Part shown: in pieces, positions 51,794 through 60,267 of the stretch
How positions within the stretch are numbered: position 1 is the stretch's first letter
How the letters are laid out: each line of letters opens with the position of its first letter
Translations under genes and position numbers: made by a program
The notes under the pieces: generated by a model
Databases searched by the model: none
What the model saw: only the letters and a program-made list of their open reading frames with translations
What the model was told of the DNA's origin: nothing
DNA from: Io17-Chloro-G2 sp034420695
GTDB lineage: Bacteria > Chloroflexota > Dehalococcoidia > Lucifugimonadales > UBA3495
DNA length: 64,000 nt
Direction: 5' to 3'
NCBI GenBank assembly: GCA_034420695.1
Contig: DAOULB010000005.1
Coordinates: forward strand, 97,502 to 161,501

Positions 51794-52246
51794 CTACAAC
51801 GTCAGCTCGGCGGGGATCAGGCGGCGGTTTTTGGCGTCGGCGGCTAGGCCGAGGGTCTCCAGGGCCATTGCGCCAAGCAGTATCTTGCCGTTGTCGGGGC
51901 CAAATACGACGGTTGCAGGGCTGGTGCTGCCGTCCAGTTCTATTTCTACAACCCCTGTTGACAGTTCTTGCTTGGAGCCGTCGCCCAGGCTGAATACCCT
52001 GGAGCGCAGCCGTTCGATTCCCAGTTCATCCAATATTGACGATGGCACCAAGGTATATGACGCTCCAGTGTCAACCAGTCCGTTCAGGGTGCGGGAACGG
52101 GTCTTGTCCCGGTTCCAGATGACGAAGTCGACGTAGAAGGTTCCCACTTCCCCTCCAACGGTGGTTCCCGGCAGAATGATCCATTGCTCCGGCGCTTGCC
52201 GTTCCTGGTCTTTCGCCTTGTTGCTGGCAGGGTCCATTCGGCGCAT
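51794..52246 (-). CDS. Retropepsin-like (clan AA) aspartic protease
   Basis: The 150-residue protein contains one active-site loop, LNGLVDTGASYTLVPSSIL, preceded by YVDFVIWNR and followed by ILLGAMALETLGLAADAKN. This is the layout of single-lobe bacterial aspartic proteases that dimerise. It has no signal peptide. The start at 52246 has GAGGG very close; the ATG at 52237 is an alternative. Confidence 0.85.
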   Translation of the reverse strand: MRRMDPASNKAKDQERQAPEQWIILPGTTVGGEVGTFYVDFVIWNRDKTRSRTLNGLVDTGASYTLVPSSILDELGIERLRSRVFSLGDGSKQELSTGVVEIELDGSTSPATVVFGPDNGKILLGAMALETLGLAADAKNRRLIPAELTL

Positions 52247-52333
52247 TTCCCTCTATGCTAGAATGGCTCAAGGTCCCAAGTTAGCAGTTTTGACCTTGGG
52301 ACTGGCAGTATATCACCGTAGTAGAGGGGCAAC

Positions 52334-53194
52334 ATGAACCTGACCCAGCGCAGGGAGAATTACCGGGCGATCCTGGCCGGGGACAAGTGCGTGCACCCGG
52401 CGTCGGTGTATGACCCCATTTCGGCCCGCATCGCCGAGGATCTGGGCTTCGAGGTGGCCATGTTCGCCGGTTCGATCGCCTCGGCCACGGTATTGGGGGC
52501 GCCGGACATCATCGTCCTGACCCTGAGCGAGTTCGCCCAGCAGATACACCGCATCTGCCGGGCCGGGAACATCAGCCTGATGGTGGACGCCGACCACGGC
52601 TACGGCAACGCCATGAACGTGAAGCGCACCGTGGAGGAACTGGAGACCGCCGGGGTGGCGGCCCTGACCATCGAGGATACGTTGCTGCCCCGGGGCTTTG
52701 GCTCGGCGGGGGAGGAGCTGATCCCGGTGGAAGAGGGAGTGGGCAAGATGAAGGCCGCCTTGGCCGGGCGGCAGGACCCCAGCTTGGTGGTGGCCGGGCG
52801 AAGCAGCGCCATCCGCTTCGGCGGCTTGGACGAGGCCATCAAACGGGCCAAGGCCTACGAGCAGGCCGGGGTGGACGCCATGTTCTTGGCCGGGGCACAG
52901 ACACGGGCGGAGATAGAGGCGGTCCACGCCGAGGTCAATATTCCGATTCTCCTTGGCGGCGCCGGCGGAGAGTTGGCCGACCGGGAGTTCTTAGCGGCCA
53001 ACGGTGTACGTGTGGCCCTGCAGGGGCACCTGCCCTTCTACGCCGCGGTCAAGGCGACCTACGACACACTGAAGGCGTTGCGGGACGGGGTAGCCCCCGG
53101 CGAACTGCGGGACGGACAGCCTTCGGCGGACTTGGTGGACCAAGTCATCCGCAAGGGCGACTACGACCGTTGGGCGGGAGAGTTCCTGGGGTAG
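52334..53194 (+). CDS. Isocitrate lyase/PEP mutase family enzyme
   Basis: ATG at 52334 follows GAGGGGCAAC. The 286-residue TIM-barrel protein shows HPASVYDPISARIAEDLGFE, MVDADHGYGNAMNVKRTVEE (metal Asp residues), AALTIEDTLLPRGFG and VVAGRSSAIRFGGLDEAI. The KKCGH loop of true isocitrate lyases is absent, so oxaloacetate decarboxylase or a similar C-C lyase is more likely. Confidence 0.88.
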   Translation: MNLTQRRENYRAILAGDKCVHPASVYDPISARIAEDLGFEVAMFAGSIASATVLGAPDIIVLTLSEFAQQIHRICRAGNISLMVDADHGYGNAMNVKRTVEELETAGVAALTIEDTLLPRGFGSAGEELIPVEEGVGKMKAALAGRQDPSLVVAGRSSAIRFGGLDEAIKRAKAYEQAGVDAMFLAGAQTRAEIEAVHAEVNIPILLGGAGGELADREFLAANGVRVALQGHLPFYAAVKATYDTLKALRDGVAPGELRDGQPSADLVDQVIRKGDYDRWAGEFLG

Positions 53195-53256
53195 CGCCCC
53201 GGTTCACGAAGCCAACCAGTAAAACATCACATACAGAGCCGACTGGAGGAGACACC

Positions 53257-53649
53257 GTGAATTTCGTTTATAACCACCTGCACTTCCGGAGCGAAGACCC
53301 CGACGCGGCAGCCAAGTTCTACTGCGACAATTTCGGGGCGGAGATAACCGGTGAGCGGCCCCTGTCCACCACCAAGTCCATCACCCTGTCATTGGGGGGC
53401 GAGCCCTTGATGACTATCTCCGGCCGCGCGGAAGGGGAGGACCCGGTGGCAGGCTCCACGGAGCCGCGCTACGGACTGGACCACTTCGGCTTCGAGGTGG
53501 ATGACATGGAGGCGGCGGCGGCCCACCTGCACTCCAACGGGGTCAAGTTCAACTGCGAGCCTTGGACTATGCCCTCGGGTTCGACGGTGGCCTTCATCGA
53601 GGCGCCGGACCAGGTCAGCGTGGAGCTAATCCAGCGACCCAAGGGGTAA
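53257..53649 (+). CDS. VOC family (glyoxalase fold) protein
   Basis: GTG at 53257 is preceded by GGAGGAGACACC. The 130-residue product starts VYNHLHFRSEDPDAAAKFYC, has YGLDHFGFEVDDMEAAAAHL and ends FIEAPDQVSVELIQRPKG. The two His and the final Glu form the usual metal site. Substrate unknown. It follows the PEP-mutase-like gene. Confidence 0.85.
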   Translation: MNFVYNHLHFRSEDPDAAAKFYCDNFGAEITGERPLSTTKSITLSLGGEPLMTISGRAEGEDPVAGSTEPRYGLDHFGFEVDDMEAAAAHLHSNGVKFNCEPWTMPSGSTVAFIEAPDQVSVELIQRPKG

Positions 53650-53739
53650 CTCGATCCTCAACGGATGCCGTGTCCCTTGGGCGATTTTGTCCAGCCGCCT
53701 AAAGGGTAGTCTTGTCCTGAGAGGGACTTTGCGACCGGC

Positions 53740-54597
53740 TTAAAGCCCGGCGAAGAAGTCCTCCGGGACCTTCTCGCCGGGGGAGACCGGAGGGTGGGCG
53801 CGGATGTAGAACTCGCGGCCCAGGATGCGGGCCGTGACGTGGCGCGGCACCCGGTGGTAGGGCCAGTCGGGGGCCACTTGAGTGCGGTGGCAAAGGATGC
53901 AGGCCATCTTGGCCTCCAGGTCGCCGTCTCCGGAAACGTCCAGTTCCAAGTGCATTTCGTTTTCTGGGACGCCCTGCAGTTCCTGTTCCGGCGTGGGCAT
54001 GGGCCAGTCGATTCCCTCCCCCCGCAGGGCCTCGGCCCACTCCCTGCGGAATCCTTGGGGGCGGACGCTGTAGAACAGCCGCCGGGGTTGGTGCGGTTCG
54101 ATTCCACCGGTCAACTGGCGAGGGAAAGCGTTGGGGTCGGCGGCCAACCGGAAGGCCTCGGTGGCGTGATTACTGATGGCGATGTGGTCGGGGTGACCGT
54201 ACAACCCATCGGAGCCAAAGGTGAGCACGACCTGGGGGCGGAAACGGCGCATCTCCAGCACCAGACGTTCAACCACCTCGGATGCATCGGCTTTGACGAA
54301 GGCCCTGGGATGGTTGTTGGCGTCCCACCCCGCCATGCCGGAGTCCCGGTAGTCCAGCACCTCGTGTTCCGCCAGCCCCAGTGCCCTCACGGCGCAGGAA
54401 AGCTCCACCCTCCGCACATTGCCCAGGGTCTCCCGGGTGGCTGCTCCTTCCTGCCGGATCTCGCCCTCTTCACCCAGGGTCGCTGTCACCAGGCGGACTG
54501 CAATGCCGCGGCGGGCGTGGGCAGCCAGGGCCCCTCCCACCGGGAAGGCTTCGTCGTCGGGATGGGCGAAACAGGCCAGCAGGCGGAGCTCGGTCAC
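53740..54597 (-). CDS. PIG-L family deacetylase
   Basis: GTG at 54597 is preceded by GGAGG with 7 bases spacing; the frame continues upstream without support. The 285-residue protein begins TELRLLACFAHPDDEAFPVG, with the AHPDDE zinc motif, and has GHPDHIAISNHATEAFRLA for the third ligand. Family members deacetylate N-acetylglucosaminyl compounds such as mycothiol or bacillithiol precursors. The natural substrate is not shown by context. Confidence 0.9.
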   Translation of the reverse strand: MTELRLLACFAHPDDEAFPVGGALAAHARRGIAVRLVTATLGEEGEIRQEGAATRETLGNVRRVELSCAVRALGLAEHEVLDYRDSGMAGWDANNHPRAFVKADASEVVERLVLEMRRFRPQVVLTFGSDGLYGHPDHIAISNHATEAFRLAADPNAFPRQLTGGIEPHQPRRLFYSVRPQGFRREWAEALRGEGIDWPMPTPEQELQGVPENEMHLELDVSGDGDLEAKMACILCHRTQVAPDWPYHRVPRHVTARILGREFYIRAHPPVSPGEKVPEDFFAGL

Positions 54598-54854
54598 GGG
54601 GCAGCCTCCGGGGTTCATAGCGGTTACATGTGGCACGGCCAAATCAGGTACCGACGGCCCGCCGGTTATTCCTGTGAGTTTAGGGCGGCCCGGCAGGACG
54701 GTCAAACGGCGAGAGGGGTTTCACAGTCTGACGGGGAACTGTTCTGCCTTAGTGAGGTCCTCTCGGAAAGAAGCATCCGCTGCGGGGGAACGTACATGAG
54801 TCATCCCGGAGTTTGGTAAACAGGCAAGAAGTCGTATAGGAAAACAGGTACATA

Positions 54855-54914
54855 AAAAGACCCCTTCGGGTGGAATGGGTTTGTTACGACACCAACCACC
54901 AAGAGGGGTCTTTT
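54855..54914 (+). promoter_or_regulatory. Hairpin covering the transposase ribosome site
   Basis: AAAAGACCCC (54855-54864) pairs perfectly with GGGGTCTTTT (54905-54914). The right arm contains the GAGGGG that would serve the ATG at 54918. Transcripts entering from outside the element would fold and hide this site, a known safeguard in several IS families. Confidence 0.65.
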
Positions 54915-54917
54915 CTT

Positions 54918-56249
54918 ATGGTGCAGGAACGGGTGGGGAGAGAGCAAGGGCAGGAGGGTGCCAATCTACTGCAAAGGTTCATTGGGCCGTTGGAACAATG
55001 GCTGGATTGGCAGATAGACCGCCGGTTGGTACGGACCTTTTTTCTGGCGCTGATCGCCATCGTGCGCCTGCGTCACTCGCGCTCGGGGCTGCTTTTGAGC
55101 GAGTTGGGATCCCACATCCTTTCTCCAGCCCAGGCCCCAGCCGGAACCAAGCGGCTCAGCAACCTGCTGCGCTCTCCCAAGTGGTCCCATACTATCTTAG
55201 AGAAGTTCCTCTGGCATCGGGCAGACCAGAGGCTTACCGAGTTGGAGGAATGGAATGAGACCGCGCTGGCCATCTGGGATGAGAGCGTGCTGGAAAAACC
55301 GGAAAGCATCGCCTTGGAGGGACTGTGCCCGGTCCGCTCCAGCAAGGCATCCCGGCTCAAGCGCATCAAGCCAGGCTATTACAATCCACCCGGTGGCCCT
55401 CCGGTGTTCGTGCCTGGCCTGCAATGGCTTACTGTGATGGTGGCTGGGATGCAGGGACCGCCCGCCCTGGCCGCCATGCGCTGGTGGACCAGCCGGGGCC
55501 CGCTGGCCAGCCACCGGCGGGAACAGACTGGGGACCTGCTGTCCCAGTGTGCCGCAGAGTGGCGTAGAAGAGTGGTCCACGTCTTTGACCGGGGATTCGC
55601 CGGCACTCCCTGGCTCAGGGAACTGAGCGGACACCAGTTGCGGTTCATCGTGCGCTGGCCCACCCGCTACCACCTTGCCGATGACAAGGGCGAGCGTCCC
55701 GCCTGGCACATCACCCGGGGCAAGCGTTCCCAGGCCCACCGCCAGATCTGGGATCTGCGCCGCCGCCAGTACCGCAAGACCGGCATCGTGGCCGTCCCGG
55801 TACACCATCCCCGGTTTGACGATGAGCTGTGGCTGGTGGTCTCTAGGCCCGGTAAGGGACGCAAACCGTGGTACCTGCTGACAAATGAACCCGTAGCCAC
55901 ATCCGACGATGCCTGGAAAGTGGTGCTGGCCTATGCCCGCCGCTGGCAGGTGGAGATGTGCTACCGAGCCTGCAAGACGGACCTGGCCATGGAAAGCCCC
56001 CGGCTATGGTTCTGGGAGAATCGACTCAAGCTGCTGCTGCTGGTCAGCCTGGTCTACGCCTTCCTGCTCTCTATGCTGGCGTCCAACCTGGCTCCTCTGG
56101 TCCAGGGGCTGCTGCGAAACTGGTGCCATAGAACGGGAGAGCGGTACCGCCAAGCTGCGATACCGCTCTCCAGATTGCGAGCCGCCCTAAGTTCCCTCTG
56201 GCTTTCCTATCCCCCTTCCTTCACTCCCTGTAGCCAAACTCCGGGATGA
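54918..56249 (+). CDS. IS4-family DDE transposase
   Basis: The 443-residue protein has the catalytic aspartates in AIWDESVLEKPE and VVHVFDRGFAGTPWL. Its YARRWQVEMCYRACK exactly fits the IS4 signature Y-(2)-R-(3)-E-(6)-K. The C-terminal residues and the stop codon lie within the right inverted repeat. A GTG at 54870 could add 16 residues but lies inside the hairpin region. The frame is intact, so the element may be active. Confidence 0.92.
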   Translation: MVQERVGREQGQEGANLLQRFIGPLEQWLDWQIDRRLVRTFFLALIAIVRLRHSRSGLLLSELGSHILSPAQAPAGTKRLSNLLRSPKWSHTILEKFLWHRADQRLTELEEWNETALAIWDESVLEKPESIALEGLCPVRSSKASRLKRIKPGYYNPPGGPPVFVPGLQWLTVMVAGMQGPPALAAMRWWTSRGPLASHRREQTGDLLSQCAAEWRRRVVHVFDRGFAGTPWLRELSGHQLRFIVRWPTRYHLADDKGERPAWHITRGKRSQAHRQIWDLRRRQYRKTGIVAVPVHHPRFDDELWLVVSRPGKGRKPWYLLTNEPVATSDDAWKVVLAYARRWQVEMCYRACKTDLAMESPRLWFWENRLKLLLLVSLVYAFLLSMLASNLAPLVQGLLRNWCHRTGERYRQAAIPLSRLRAALSSLWLSYPPSFTPCSQTPG

Positions 56250-56301
56250 CTCATGTACTTGTTAGGCAGCATTTTTGTCCTGAACAGGCATCCGTCTCAT
56301 C

Positions 56302-56315
56302 AAGTGTGAACACTT
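56302..56315. promoter_or_regulatory. Palindrome upstream of the dioxygenase promoter
   Basis: AAGTGT-GA-ACACTT is a perfect inverted repeat ending 18 bases before the -35 box at 56334. It is a plausible activator or repressor site. Confidence 0.4.
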
Positions 56316-56333
56316 ACGCGGAAGCCAGCTTTG

Positions 56334-56362
56334 TTGACACTGTATAGGGGCAACACTACAAT
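56334..56362 (+). promoter_or_regulatory. Strong predicted promoter of the LigB-type gene
   Basis: Consensus TTGACA (56334-56339) and TACAAT (56357-56362) are separated by 17 bases, 69 bases before the ATG at 56432. Confidence 0.7.
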
Positions 56363-56431
56363 CCGAAAACCGGCCCCGCCATTGAGACCGCGCCGGGGCT
56401 ATCCTCTTGAACGAAGGACAAGGAGGATGAT

Positions 56432-57403
56432 ATGGCTGAAATTATGGGTTTGGGAGTTTCCCACGGGCCCATTATCCTGACGCCACCGGAGCGTTGGGCT
56501 GAGGGCAGGGAGCGCATTTATAAGCGGGTGCCCAACTACGAGAAGCCGGCCCAGTTGCTGGAAGAGCTGGGCACCGACAATGGCCTGAGCCAGGACATAG
56601 AGGACCAGCGGGCCGTGATGGAGTCGTTCCGAGTGATGCGGGAGCGCCTGCACCAATGGGACCCGGACTTGGTCATGGTCATCGGCGACGACCAGGCCGA
56701 GAATTTCCTGCAGGACAACCTGCCTCCCTTCTGTCTGTACACCGGAGGCGAGGTTTCCGGCTTCCCCTTCCAGCGGCCTTCGGCCCACATCAACCTGTGG
56801 GACGCCGCCCCGGAGACGGAGTTCAAGTTCCGGTGCCCCAAGGACTTCTCCCGGGACCTGCGGAACTACCTGATCCGCGACTGTTTCGACATAGCCACCT
56901 CGTCGGCCCTGAAGGGCTGGGACTGGGGGCTGGCCCACGCCATCATCAATCCCTTGGTGTTCCTGGACCCGGAGGGCAAGTTCCCCTTGCTGCCCCTGTT
57001 CGTCAACTGCTACGGCGAGGAAGCCGGCCCGGACTACCCGCCCCGGCCCACCCCCAAGCGGTGCTACCAGTTGGGCCAGTCTATCCGGAGGTTCCTGGAC
57101 ACCCGGGACGAAAAAGTGGCGGTGGTGGCGTCGTCGAGCTGGTCCCACAGTTTCCTGGCCCACAAGTTCTAGTGCCGGGAGATCGACGTGGAGACGGACC
57201 GGCGCTACTTGGAACTGGTGCGCAGCGGCCAGGGCAGCAAGCTGGGAGAGATAGAACCGGAGGACCTGCAGCAGTCGGGAGACCACGAGCTCCTGAACTG
57301 GATAATCGCCTTGGGTGTACTGGGCGAGCGCCCGGCGGAGATAGTGGACGTCCGGGAGACCAATACCCAGCTGGCTTTCCGGGTTGCCGCCATCTGGGAG
57401 TAA
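56432..57403 (+). pseudogene. LigB-type extradiol dioxygenase gene with in-frame amber codon
   Basis: ATG at 56432 follows AAGGAGGATGAT. The frame encodes GLGVSHGPIILTPPERWAEG, a region with VMVIGDDQAENF, and VAVVASSSWSHSFLAHKF, all class III extradiol dioxygenase (PF02900) features, then reaches TAG at 57170-57172. The same frame continues for 77 codons to 57403 with DVETDRRYLELVRSGQGSKL and LLNWIIALGVLG, the normal C-terminus of the family. So a roughly 322-residue enzyme is split by one nonsense codon. It either makes a truncated protein or relies on read-through. Aromatic-ring cleavage fits the neighbouring oxidoreductases. Confidence 0.82.
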
Positions 57404-57577
57404 TCTCAGAAGGGGCCGCAGCGGTCCGGAGACACAAGGATACTTGGGCTGGCTCATCTGCAACCAGGACTGAGCCTGCCCAATTGTGTGTTGACCCCTT
57501 GGGTGGGTCCAATGAAACCGGGTAGATATATTAGGAAACTGAGGGCCGCAGCGTAGGGCTGCGACGAGGGATAAGAC

Positions 57578-58663
57578 ATGCACTACGGCTTGGTAATGGA
57601 GTGTGACTACCGGTATGGCTCTACCATGGAGGAGGCCTTCTCCGAAGCCTTCGAGCAGGTGGACCAAGCGGAGGCTGGGGGCTTGGACGGCGTCTGGCTG
57701 GCGGAGCGGCACTTTGCCGCCCCCAGGAACCCGCTGGACGCCCAAGGGGCCGGAATCCCGTCCTTCGTGTCCGTCCCCTTGATAGTGGCCAGCGCCATCG
57801 CTGCCCGGACGGAAAGGCTGCGGGTCGGCGTGGCGGTGAACGTGCTGCCCCTGCTGCACCCCATCCGAATGGCGGAAGAGGCGGCCACGGTGGACCAAGT
57901 GAGCAAGGGGCGGTTTGAATTCGGCGTGGGACGCAGCGGCTTCCCACGGGCCTACGAGGGGTACGGCGTTCCCTACGGCGAAAGCCGGGAACGGTTCCAG
58001 GAGTCGCTGGACGTCATCCTGAAAGCATGGACCAACGAAAGCTTCTCCCACCAAGGGAGATACTTCAACTTCGAAGACCTGTGCGTGCTACCCAAACCCT
58101 ACCAGAAGCCGTACCCGCCGGTGCGCATCGCCGCCACAACCAAGGAGACCTTCCCCCTAACCGGCAGGGACGGGCACAACATATTCGTTGGGCTGCGGGG
58201 CATGAACCAGGACGACTTGGTGACCTCTCTGGCGGAGTACCGGCAGTGCTGGAAGGAGGCGGGTCACGCGGGCAGCGGCGACGTGATACTGCGGATACCA
58301 ATCTACGTGGCCGAAACGGAGGAGCAGGCCTACGAGGAGCCCCAGGAAAGCACCTACCGCTCCTACCGCCGGCTGGCCGAGTCCTTCGCCAGTTCGGCGT
58401 CGGCCGCCGGGACCACCGCTTCAGAGGAGCGGTCGGAGCGGTACCAAAGTTTGTCCTCCATTGGGTACGAGGAACTGCTGCGGGGCCGGCTGGCCTACGG
58501 CACGCCGGAGTCGGTGGCGGAGCGTTTGGGGGGCCTGCAGGAACTGCTGGGGCTATCGGGCATCATTGCCGAAATCAACGTGGGCGGGCTCATCCCGCAG
58601 GACAAGGTGAGGAACTCGCTGCGGCTGTTCTGCGAGGAGGTGGTGCCGCGGCTGCGGGGGTAG
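57578..58663 (+). CDS. LLM-class flavin-dependent oxidoreductase
   Basis: ATG at 57578 follows GAGGGATAAGAC. The 361-residue protein has GLDGVWLAERHFAAPRNPLD, LRVGVAVNVLPLLHPIRMAE, VDQVSKGRFEFGVGRSGFPR, KPYQKPYPPVRIAATTKETF and YGTPESVAERLGGLQELLG. The long form with ERHF and PLLHP motifs resembles luciferase-type monooxygenases using FMNH2. The adjacent broken dioxygenase gene suggests an aromatic or heterocyclic substrate. Confidence 0.9.
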   Translation: MHYGLVMECDYRYGSTMEEAFSEAFEQVDQAEAGGLDGVWLAERHFAAPRNPLDAQGAGIPSFVSVPLIVASAIAARTERLRVGVAVNVLPLLHPIRMAEEAATVDQVSKGRFEFGVGRSGFPRAYEGYGVPYGESRERFQESLDVILKAWTNESFSHQGRYFNFEDLCVLPKPYQKPYPPVRIAATTKETFPLTGRDGHNIFVGLRGMNQDDLVTSLAEYRQCWKEAGHAGSGDVILRIPIYVAETEEQAYEEPQESTYRSYRRLAESFASSASAAGTTASEERSERYQSLSSIGYEELLRGRLAYGTPESVAERLGGLQELLGLSGIIAEINVGGLIPQDKVRNSLRLFCEEVVPRLRG

Positions 58664-58695
58664 GAGATTGGTCGGCTAGAGCCGAAGGGCGCTAA

Positions 58696-59733
58696 TTATG
58701 CGCTGTCATGAGCGGCTTGAATGACATCGGCAATCTCCCCTAAGCGGGACACTACGGCTGAAAGCGATTCCCTTAGTTCGACTCCCGTCTTCAGATAGAG
58801 TGGGACCCATGAACCTTCTATAGTTAATTGCAACTTGCTCCCTATTTCTGCCAACGTGGCGTCGTTGGTTTTGGTCAGATTGAACCACAAAGGCGTCGAG
58901 CCGTCTCTTTCCCACCTTTCGACGTTAACCCCAAACCAGCCAACTTTTCCGTTCAGCCGTAAGTACCGCCCATAGCCATACCGCCGGGGAGTTCGATTCA
59001 AGCCTTTTGTGCTGATCCAGCCCTCCGAAACACCTCGGTTAGTGGCGGCGTCTATTAGACGCTTCAAATCAAGCATTCGCTTTGAATCTGGGCCAAATTG
59101 CTCTCCGGCCTCGGGGACCGGTTGGACTCTTCTTTCATCGGCGAACTCGGCAAGCCCGCGCAGTTGCTGAATATCAGCCTCTACTTCCGGTTCTTCGGAG
59201 TCCCTTATTTGGGCGGACATTCTATCCAACAGACCAGTCCAACTGACAAGTAGTAAGTGCTTTTGTGTGCCATCGACGCACATACACTTACGCTCGGCGT
59301 CAACATCCGTCAGTCTTTTTTCCGCTCGATCAGCGCGATTGCGCAATTGTGCCCATAGCCTGCTTATCCGTTGCTCCGGCGTGACGAACAGCAACACCGC
59401 TGGCCCATCTTTTCCCAACCGCTCCAAATAGGCATTCGGTTGGCGAGGCGTAAGGTCGGCCCAAAACTTAGCTTCTATCAGGACGCGTTCTGCACCATTC
59501 TCGTCGAGCCCAACCAAATCGGGCCGCGTTCCATCTTGGAACCTACTGGCCTGGGTCCGCACCTTATCTACCGGATTGACATTCTTAACGCCTGACCGCA
59601 CCACGTCGTCCAGCGCTTCCCGGCATTTGGAGGACTTGTTCAAAATGTAACCGAGGGCTTCAACGGCAATGTTCTCGGTCTGAGTGGTAAACCAAGGAGA
59701 CAGATAAGCCAGCAAAGAATCACCGTTAGCCAT
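58696..59733 (-). CDS. PD-(D/E)XK nuclease-like protein
   Basis: ATG at 59733 lies after AAAGGAGG. The 345-residue protein has TRPDLVGLDENGAERVLIEA followed by Lys, giving Asp72 and Glu87-x-Lys89, the core of a PD-(D/E)XK nuclease, with a preceding helix containing Glu residues. The remaining two thirds show no motif I recognise. GC content and codon choice are lower than in the neighbours. It pairs with the gene at 59748, 14 bases upstream, which suggests an acquired two-gene unit, perhaps for defence; that role is inference. Confidence 0.65.
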   Translation of the reverse strand: MANGDSLLAYLSPWFTTQTENIAVEALGYILNKSSKCREALDDVVRSGVKNVNPVDKVRTQASRFQDGTRPDLVGLDENGAERVLIEAKFWADLTPRQPNAYLERLGKDGPAVLLFVTPEQRISRLWAQLRNRADRAEKRLTDVDAERKCMCVDGTQKHLLLVSWTGLLDRMSAQIRDSEEPEVEADIQQLRGLAEFADERRVQPVPEAGEQFGPDSKRMLDLKRLIDAATNRGVSEGWISTKGLNRTPRRYGYGRYLRLNGKVGWFGVNVERWERDGSTPLWFNLTKTNDATLAEIGSKLQLTIEGSWVPLYLKTGVELRESLSAVVSRLGEIADVIQAAHDSA

Positions 59734-59747
59734 CAGCAAAACCTCCT

Positions 59748-60143
59748 TTAGCTATTGGGGGTGGCATAGGGCGGATTTTCGGGGTAGACCTCTGGCATGC
59801 CGGAGTCGCCGGGCTGGATGATGAAGTCACGGCGGTCGCGGTAGAGGGGCGCCCGGTTGAGCACGTGCTCATCGTCCTCTTGGTCCAATTCGATAACGTC
59901 GTGGTGGGTCATAAACCAGTACTTGTAGTCGCCGATAAAGAGGTAGGTGGGCGTGGTGCTGAAGAAGCGGCCCACCAAGGCCTCGCCGGCTTTCATCCGG
60001 TCCCGCACTGCTGCCATCAGTTCCCGTTGACCGTCCTTCTGCAACAGCACGTATTCGTGGGGCCAAGTGTCTCGGTAGGTGACCGCTTCACGCCAGGGGG
60101 CGCTGTCTATCATTTCCTTCAGCGTAGCGACCAAGTCATTCAC
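59748..60143 (-). CDS. Hypothetical protein paired with nuclease-like gene
   Basis: The 131-residue acidic protein begins with an amphipathic segment (ATLKEMIDSAPWREAVTYRD), then TWPHEYVLLQKDG, YLFIGDYKYWFMTHHDV and NRAPLYRDRRDFIIQPGDSG. It is rich in aromatic and charged residues and has no membrane segment. It looks like a conserved single-domain protein, but I cannot name the family. The nuclease-like gene starts 14 bases after its stop. Confidence 0.6.
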   Translation of the reverse strand: MNDLVATLKEMIDSAPWREAVTYRDTWPHEYVLLQKDGQRELMAAVRDRMKAGEALVGRFFSTTPTYLFIGDYKYWFMTHHDVIELDQEDDEHVLNRAPLYRDRRDFIIQPGDSGMPEVYPENPPYATPNS

Positions 60144-60201
60144 CTTCCTTTGTTCGAAGATTAGCTGGCAGTTTACCAGCCCCGGGACTGACAGTGCATA
60201 C

Positions 60202-60231
60202 TTGACACGAATGTGTCAGTAGGGCTACCTT
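60202..60231 (+). promoter_or_regulatory. Promoter with TGACAC/GTGTCA palindrome
   Basis: TTGACA (60202-60207) and TACCTT (60226-60231) are 18 bases apart. The perfect inverted repeat TGACAC-GAAT-GTGTCA (60203-60218) overlaps the -35 box. It lies in the divergent spacer between 59748-60143 and 60268-60738 and could control either gene. Confidence 0.5.
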
Positions 60232-60267
60232 ATGGACACGGCCAATTAGCAGACCGGGCTGAGGCGA

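Larger units (their letters stand above)
54796..56254 (+). mobile_element. Complete IS4-family insertion sequence
   Basis: The 1459-bp element is bounded by perfect 21-bp inverted repeats at 54796-54816 and 56234-56254, beginning ATGAGTCATCCCGG. GTAC flanks both sides (54792-54795 and 56255-56258), consistent with a 4-bp target duplication, although GTAC is palindromic and could extend the repeat. It carries a single transposase and lies in a non-coding spacer, so no gene is disrupted. Confidence 0.9.

Noticed and set aside
57170..57172. TAG as a pyrrolysine codon
   Set aside because: No pyl genes or methylamine methyltransferases are visible and the position corresponds to no known catalytic residue; nonsense mutation is simpler.
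56399..58054. 551-residue minus-strand frame
   Set aside because: It covers the dioxygenase pseudogene and an LLM gene in antisense and contains no recognisable motif.
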